A stretch of 6,942 bases of DNA from the NCBI GenBank assembly GCA_011049955.1, contig DRGV01000108.1:1-6942 (forward strand), written 5' to 3'. The translations under genes were made by a program, and so were the position numbers. This document shows, piece by piece, positions 3,514 to 6,942 of this stretch (positions are counted from its first letter, which is position 1; every line of letters starts with the position of its first letter). The DNA comes from a bacterium. GTDB taxonomy: Bacteria; UBP18; UBA7526. The notes beneath the pieces were generated by a model. That model was not told the origin of the DNA, made no database searches, and saw only the letters and a list, made by a program, of their open reading frames with translations.

Positions 3514-4989
3514 ATGGTGAAGAAAATTTTGATTGGGCTGGTGGTCACAGCCCTCATAACATTAGTTGCCTTGCCTCTCCTGGCTCAGCAAGAAGAAATC
3601 AGGGTCATCTACGATGAGGGTCAGGCGCAGGCAACCATAAAGTCCCTCACCTTTCAGGGAACGAATTTCATTTATTTAAAAGAGATGGTCAATCTCTTCC
3701 GTCTTGATCTAAAATGGGATGCCATTACCAAGAAGGTCACTCTAACCTCTGGACCAGACCAGGTCATCTTCTTCGTGGGCAGTCCCCAGATTATGGTCAA
3801 TGATAAAATCAAAAGGCTCATTCAGCCTCCCCGCTTTAGTAATGGAGCCATCCTTCTACCCATAGAGTTCTTAAGCGAGATACTGGACGGGGTCTTAAGA
3901 GCCAAGATTGATTGGGATCCCAAGACAAGGATCTTGAAGGTCAATGGTGGAAGGCTCAATATCCGAGAACTGAGACATTCCTCCTATCTCGATTCCACAA
4001 GGATCGTCATTGATCTCTTAAGGCCTTTAAGTTATAGGGTGAGAAAAGATATTCCTGCCCAGATCACGATAGATATCTATGGTGGGGAAGGTAACCCGGG
4101 TCAGTTATCCCTGGAGATAAACGATGGCCGGGTAAAGAATATCCAGGCCTTCCAACTTCCCAATGCTACCCAGGTAGTGGTAAGACTTATCCAGGACCTT
4201 CCCTATAAGACTTTCATCCTGAAGAATCCCCATCGCATCGTTTTAGACATCAACCCTCCTCAGAAGAGGTTGGGTTATAAGATCACCACCATCGTCATCG
4301 ATCCGGGACATGGAGGGAAGGATCCGGGAGCCATAGGAAAAGGGGAGACAAGAGAGAAGGATGTCGTCCTGGCCATTGCCAAGGAATTGAAGAGGTTGAT
4401 TAGCGAGAGATTGGGAATAAGGGTGGTCTTAACCCGAACCGGGGATTACTTCATTCCCCTGAAGGAGCGCACTGCTATAGCAAATAATGAAGGGGCCGAC
4501 CTATTCATCTCCATCCATACCAATGCCGCCCTGGGAAGAGCGCGTGGGGGAGGCTTTGAGACCTACTTCCATTCTCTGGCCCTGACTGAGAATGCCAAGG
4601 CCGTAGCCAGGTTTGAGAATGCGGTCATTAAGTTAGAAAAGGGAGGAAGAGGGAAGTCCATGAGCCAGGCGGAGTTCATCTTATGGGATATGGCTCATAA
4701 TACTTATTTGAATGAAAGCAGTGAGCTGGCCATCCTGGTTCAGGAGGAGCTGGATAAGAAGCTGAGAATTAGGAATAGGAAGGTGGACCAGGCCTCCTTC
4801 TATGTCCTATCTGGAGCAAATATGCCTTCTATCTTAACAGAGGTGGCCTTCATCTCCAACCCCAGAGAGGAGAGTATGCTGAGGCGCCCCGATTTCCAGA
4901 AGAGGATAGCGGAGGGTCTTTACAATGCTATCGTCCTCTATAAACGAAGCTATGAGAAAAGTATGGGCTTAGCAATCAGTGAACAGTGA
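3514..4989 (+). CDS. Secreted N-acetylmuramoyl-L-alanine amidase (stalk + AMIN + Amidase_3)
   Basis: A 491-residue zinc amidase that cuts the bond between MurNAc and the stem peptide in peptidoglycan, outside the cytoplasm. Residues 1-24 form a signal peptide (MVKKILIG, hydrophobic core, ALPLLAQQ). Residues 30-145 resemble the copper-amine-oxidase N-terminal 'stalk' domain (FIYLKEMVNLF, VTLTSG, ILLPIEFLSEIL, RILKVNG). Residues 148-248 resemble AMIN (STRIVIDLLRPLSY, VVVRLIQDLPY, RIVLDINP). Amidase_3 follows: His266 in DPGHGG, Glu281 in TREKD, His335 in SIHTN and the catalytic Glu443 in LTEVAFISN. ATG 3514 is preferred over the TTG at 3478 because GAGG (3505-3508) precedes it and the signal peptide then begins properly. 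The last residues (AISEQ) and stop come from the heptamer repeat downstream. The same-strand GerMN, murI and rph genes suggest an envelope operon. Confidence 0.95.
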   Translation: MVKKILIGLVVTALITLVALPLLAQQEEIRVIYDEGQAQATIKSLTFQGTNFIYLKEMVNLFRLDLKWDAITKKVTLTSGPDQVIFFVGSPQIMVNDKIKRLIQPPRFSNGAILLPIEFLSEILDGVLRAKIDWDPKTRILKVNGGRLNIRELRHSSYLDSTRIVIDLLRPLSYRVRKDIPAQITIDIYGGEGNPGQLSLEINDGRVKNIQAFQLPNATQVVVRLIQDLPYKTFILKNPHRIVLDINPPQKRLGYKITTIVIDPGHGGKDPGAIGKGETREKDVVLAIAKELKRLISERLGIRVVLTRTGDYFIPLKERTAIANNEGADLFISIHTNAALGRARGGGFETYFHSLALTENAKAVARFENAVIKLEKGGRGKSMSQAEFILWDMAHNTYLNESSELAILVQEELDKKLRIRNRKVDQASFYVLSGANMPSILTEVAFISNPREESMLRRPDFQKRIAEGLYNAIVLYKRSYEKSMGLAISEQ

Positions 4990-5067
4990 ACAGTGAACAG
5001 TGAACAAGTAACAAGTAACAAGTAACAAGTAACAAGTAAAAAGTAAGAAATAAGAAGTAAGAAGTAA
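4977..5067. repeat. Thirteen tandem heptamers drifting from CAGTGAA to GAAGTAA
   Basis: The order is CAGTGAA four times, CAAGTAA five times, AAAGTAA, GAAATAA, then GAAGTAA twice, all in strict 7-bp phase. The first two words lie inside the amidase gene and supply its TGA stop. Since 7 is not a multiple of 3, TGA/TAA stops occur in all three plus-strand frames. No hairpin is seen. Confidence 0.95.
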
Positions 5068-5098
5068 AGTGAAACTTCAAGATAAAGGCAGTTAAAAT

Positions 5099-5105
5099 GG
5101 AGGAG
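5099..5105 (+). promoter_or_regulatory. Ribosome-binding site supporting a TTG start at 5113
   Basis: GGAGGAG lies seven bases before TTG 5113. The nearby ATG at 5096-5098 is out of frame, and no in-frame ATG occurs before the basic/hydrophobic N-terminus, so TTG is the start. Confidence 0.85.
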
Positions 5106-5112
5106 TAGAACC

Positions 5113-5658
5113 TTGAAGAGGAAGAAAATCTTTATCATTCTGGGAGTCTTGATTCTTTTAATTATTATTATTTTGATCTTCCAAAGGGAGAGGGTATTCT
5201 ATCGCATTCCCTTCCTTGCTCCAGAAGAGAATGTTAAATTGGTCCGTCTCTATTTCGCCTCTCCAGATGCCGACTATCTCAAGGTTGAGGCACGAAGAAT
5301 ATTGAGGGAAGAAGGAATAACTGATGAGGCAAAGGTGCTGGTTGAGGAACTTATCAATGGTCCCCGGGGGAACCTGGACCCTACCATCCCACCAGAGACC
5401 CAGTTGCGTGAATTATACATCGTTCCCGAGGAGAAATGTGCCTATTTGGACTTTAATAAGGCCTTCCGCGCCAATCATCCCGGAGGAAGCGCCGGGGAGC
5501 TTCTCACCATCTATTCCCTGGTCAATACCCTGATAGACAATCTTGAGGGAATAGAGAGGGTTCAGATTTTAGTTGAGGGCAAGATTATCGAAACCTTAGC
5601 AGGTCATATCGATACTACCAAGCCCTTCCCTCGGAATAGTGCAATTGTTGAGTATTAG
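5113..5658 (+). CDS. Membrane-anchored GerMN-domain protein
   Basis: A 181-residue protein starting at TTG. Residues 1-5 are basic (MKRKK) and 6-23 form one strongly hydrophobic helix, an uncleaved anchor with no lipobox cysteine. Residues about 44-170 match the GerMN domain: VRLYFASPDADYL, then EAKVLVEELINGP, PPETQLRELYIVPEEKCAYLDF, then the helix GSAGELLTIYSLVNTLID and VQILVEGKIIETLAGHID. In Bacillus, GerM is a spore protein involved in germination and cell-wall work, but GerMN domains are widespread in bacteria that do not sporulate, so sporulation is not implied. It lies 123 bp after the amidase and 233 bp before murI. A role at the cell wall is inferred from the domain and the neighbours; the biochemical function is not known. 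Confidence 0.9.
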   Translation: MKRKKIFIILGVLILLIIIILIFQRERVFYRIPFLAPEENVKLVRLYFASPDADYLKVEARRILREEGITDEAKVLVEELINGPRGNLDPTIPPETQLRELYIVPEEKCAYLDFNKAFRANHPGGSAGELLTIYSLVNTLIDNLEGIERVQILVEGKIIETLAGHIDTTKPFPRNSAIVEY

Positions 5659-5672
5659 CGTATTTAGTTGAT

Positions 5673-5725
5673 AAGAACCTTTCGCTAGCGCTCAAGAACC
5701 TTGTTTCTTCGTTAGCACTCAGAAA
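5673..5725. repeat. Imperfect repeats with CGCTAGCG palindrome after the GerMN gene
   Basis: AAGAACCT occurs at 5673 and again at 5694. TTCGCTAGCGCTCAAGAA (5681-5698) is echoed by TTCGTTAGCACTCAGAAA (5708-5725). The perfect palindrome CGCTAGCG is at 5683-5690. No terminator T-run or open frame is present. Confidence 0.65.
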
Positions 5726-5735
5726 TAAGTTCATA

Positions 5736-5770
5736 CGAGTTGCGGGTCACGAGTTACGGGTTGCGGGTTA
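5736..5770. repeat. Five heptamers of the form CGRGTYR
   Basis: CGAGTTG, CGGGTCA, CGAGTTA, CGGGTTG and CGGGTTA run in exact 7-bp phase. Every word begins CG and has GT at positions 4-5. The words differ in sequence from the heptamers elsewhere in the window. Confidence 0.9.
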
Positions 5771-5778
5771 AATGATTT

Positions 5779-5874
5779 AACCATAAAACCATCAAACTAT
5801 CTAACTATCCAACGGTCCTACCGTCAGCCCGTCAATTTGTATCCTTGTCAACTTGTATCCTTGTTAACTTTTTA
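5779..5874. repeat. Degenerate octamer array, twelve words in phase
   Basis: AACCATAA, AACCATCA, AACTATCT, AACTATCC, AACGGTCC, TACCGTCA, GCCCGTCA, ATTTGTAT, CCTTGTCA, ACTTGTAT, CCTTGTTA and ACTTTTTA are all in 8-bp phase. The sixth base is T in every word although the rest drifts along the array. The end lies 17 bp before murI. No promoter stands out in it. Confidence 0.75.
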
Positions 5875-5891
5875 CCGAGTAAGGACGGGAT

Positions 5892-6686
5892 ATGGATAAT
5901 CGACCCATTGGGGTCTTCGATTCTGGGGTAGGGGGGCTGAGCGTAGTAAAGGAGGTCGTAAGACAACTTCCCCAGGAGGATATTATTTATTTCGGGGATA
6001 CTGCCCATCTTCCCTATGGTCCAAAAACCTCTCAAACCATCAAGCGTCTGGTTCGGGATAATGTCCGCTTCCTTCTCAAAAAGAAGGTAAAGGCCATCAT
6101 CCTTGCCTGTCATACCGCATCCGCCTTTACTTTGGAAGAGATAAGGGAAGATAACCCCATCCCTATCATCGGAGTCATCGGTCCTGGGGCAGAAGAGGCC
6201 TTGAGGGTTACTAAGAACAGGAGAATTGGAGTAATCGGAACCTATGGGACCATAAGAAGCGGGGCATATGCCAAGGAGTTGAAGAGATTAGAACCCGAGG
6301 CCTCTGTGATTGAAAAGCCCTGTCCCCTCTTCGTTCCCCTGGTAGAGGAAGGCTGGATAGAGAGAGAAGTGACCCATCTCGTTGTAAGGGAGTATCTGGA
6401 ACCCCTAAAGGAAGAAGGGATAGATACCCTCATTCTGGGATGCACCCACTATCCCCTTTTGAAAGAAGAGATTGCTCGGGTTATGGGAGGAACCTACTTA
6501 GTTGATTCTGCCCGGGCAACCGTTGCCCAGATGAAGAGAATATTAGAGGGGAAAGATCTTTTGGCAAGGGAAGGAGTTCCCAGACATTCCTTCTTTGTGA
6601 GCGATGCTCCAGAGAAGTTTGCTCGCCTGGGCCGGATATTTTTGGGGAAAGAGATTGAAAAGGTGGAGAAAGTAAATGCGTGCTGA
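5892..6686 (+). CDS. murI: Glutamate racemase
   Basis: A 264-residue cytoplasmic, cofactor-independent racemase that makes D-glutamate for the peptidoglycan stem. It shows IGVFDSGVGGLSV at the N-terminus (Asp10, Ser11), YFGDTAHLPYG (Asp36, Pro41-Gly43), the first catalytic cysteine Cys73 in LACHTASA and the second, Cys184, in LGCTHYPLL, followed by VDSA. Length is normal for the family. The residue after Cys73 is His, where most MurI proteins I know have Asn. AAGGA at 5881-5885 supports ATG 5892. Its last 11 bases overlap the start of rph, indicating cotranscription and likely translational coupling. It works with the upstream amidase only in the broad sense that both act on peptidoglycan, one in synthesis and one in turnover. 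Confidence 0.97.
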   Translation: MDNRPIGVFDSGVGGLSVVKEVVRQLPQEDIIYFGDTAHLPYGPKTSQTIKRLVRDNVRFLLKKKVKAIILACHTASAFTLEEIREDNPIPIIGVIGPGAEEALRVTKNRRIGVIGTYGTIRSGAYAKELKRLEPEASVIEKPCPLFVPLVEEGWIEREVTHLVVREYLEPLKEEGIDTLILGCTHYPLLKEEIARVMGGTYLVDSARATVAQMKRILEGKDLLAREGVPRHSFFVSDAPEKFARLGRIFLGKEIEKVEKVNAC

Positions 6687-6942
6687 TGATAGAGCGTATG
6701 ATAGATTACGTAGAGTAAGAATTACCAGGAACTACATCAAGCCTGCCGAGGGCTCCTGTCTCATCGAGGTGGGGGAGACTAAGGTCATCTGCACCGCCTC
6801 TGTTGAGAAGAAAGTTCCTCCCTTCTTAAGGGGCTTGGGGGAAGGCTGGATCACCGCGGAGTATAGTATGCTTCCTAGATCAAGCACCACGCGCATCAGA
6901 CGGGAGGGAGAGAGGGGGATCTTAAAGGGCAGGACCCATGAG
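6676..6942 (+). CDS. rph: Ribonuclease PH, N-terminal 89 residues (3' end outside window)
   Basis: RNase PH is a phosphate-dependent 3'-5' exoribonuclease that trims tRNA 3' ends. The visible part reads MRADDRAYDRLRRVRITRNY, then KPAEGSCLIEVGETKVICTASVE, PPFLRGLGEGWITAEYSMLPRSS and GRTHE, matching the E. coli enzyme ([40 protein letters not shown]) nearly block for block. The later phosphate-site and C-terminal helices lie beyond the window. ATG 6676 is chosen because GGAG at 6665-6668 precedes it by seven bases and the conserved N-terminus begins there; this makes the gene overlap murI by 11 bp. Gene order gerM, murI, rph recalls racE-gerM-rph in Bacillus. Confidence 0.97.
   Translation, partial: MRADDRAYDRLRRVRITRNYIKPAEGSCLIEVGETKVICTASVEKKVPPFLRGLGEGWITAEYSMLPRSSTTRIRREGERGILKGRTHE

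Noticed and set aside
4950..5138. Minus-strand hydrophobic frame with many Leu/Tyr residues
   Set aside because: It is the reverse reading of the heptamer array, which happens to lack stops on that strand; no start signal.
5324..5533. Plus-strand frame inside the GerMN gene
   Set aside because: Overlapping out-of-frame reading with no start signal; the GerMN frame has clear domain conservation.

Overview
The window looks like a chromosomal segment from a bacterium with moderate GC content and long, repeat-rich intergenic spacers. It has no phage, transposon, plasmid or CRISPR signature. The proteins (a PAS/HisKA kinase, a lone receiver, SmpB, a cell-wall amidase with a stalk-type N-terminus, a GerMN protein, MurI, RNase PH) and the TTG/ATG starts behind Shine-Dalgarno sites fit a peptidoglycan-containing bacterium. 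The short-period degenerate repeats in nearly every gap resemble spacers I recall from uncultivated candidate-phylum genomes, but the phylum cannot be assigned from the sequence alone.

Layout. Positions 1-1566 hold the 3' part of a sensor histidine kinase, then a single-domain response regulator, separated by a 43-bp tandem repeat that also supplies the kinase stop codon. Positions 1569-1781 hold an AT-rich repeat, a GC-rich hairpin and a tRNA-Leu(CAG) with encoded CCA. Positions 1794-3359 form a trans-translation block: a good promoter, a 44-bp triple repeat as leader, smpB, a small two-helix membrane protein of unknown function, and a complete ssrA (tmRNA). Positions 3363-6942 form an envelope/RNA block: N-acetylmuramoyl-L-alanine amidase, GerMN-domain protein, glutamate racemase (murI) and the start of rph, which overlaps murI. 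The gerM/murI/rph neighbourhood recalls the racE-gerM-rph order of Bacillus subtilis.

How the genes work together. SmpB and tmRNA jointly rescue stalled ribosomes. The amidase cleaves peptidoglycan stem peptides, MurI supplies D-glutamate for those stems, and the GerMN protein probably sits at the membrane or wall. The kinase and receiver are likely partners in a phosphorelay, with no output domain seen here.

Most notable signals. (1) All four tmRNA pseudoknots can be paired by eye, and PK2 carries an extra block of about 67 nt holding two nested hairpins. (2) The tmRNA tag ends in FAPA instead of the usual LAA-type end. (3) The smpB leader is three copies of a 44-bp unit that can be read as back-to-back micro-ORFs with ATGA overlaps, and its last hairpin can instead pair with the smpB start codon. 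(4) Several spacers are phased arrays of 7-bp or 8-bp words with different sequences, often beginning at or near stop codons.
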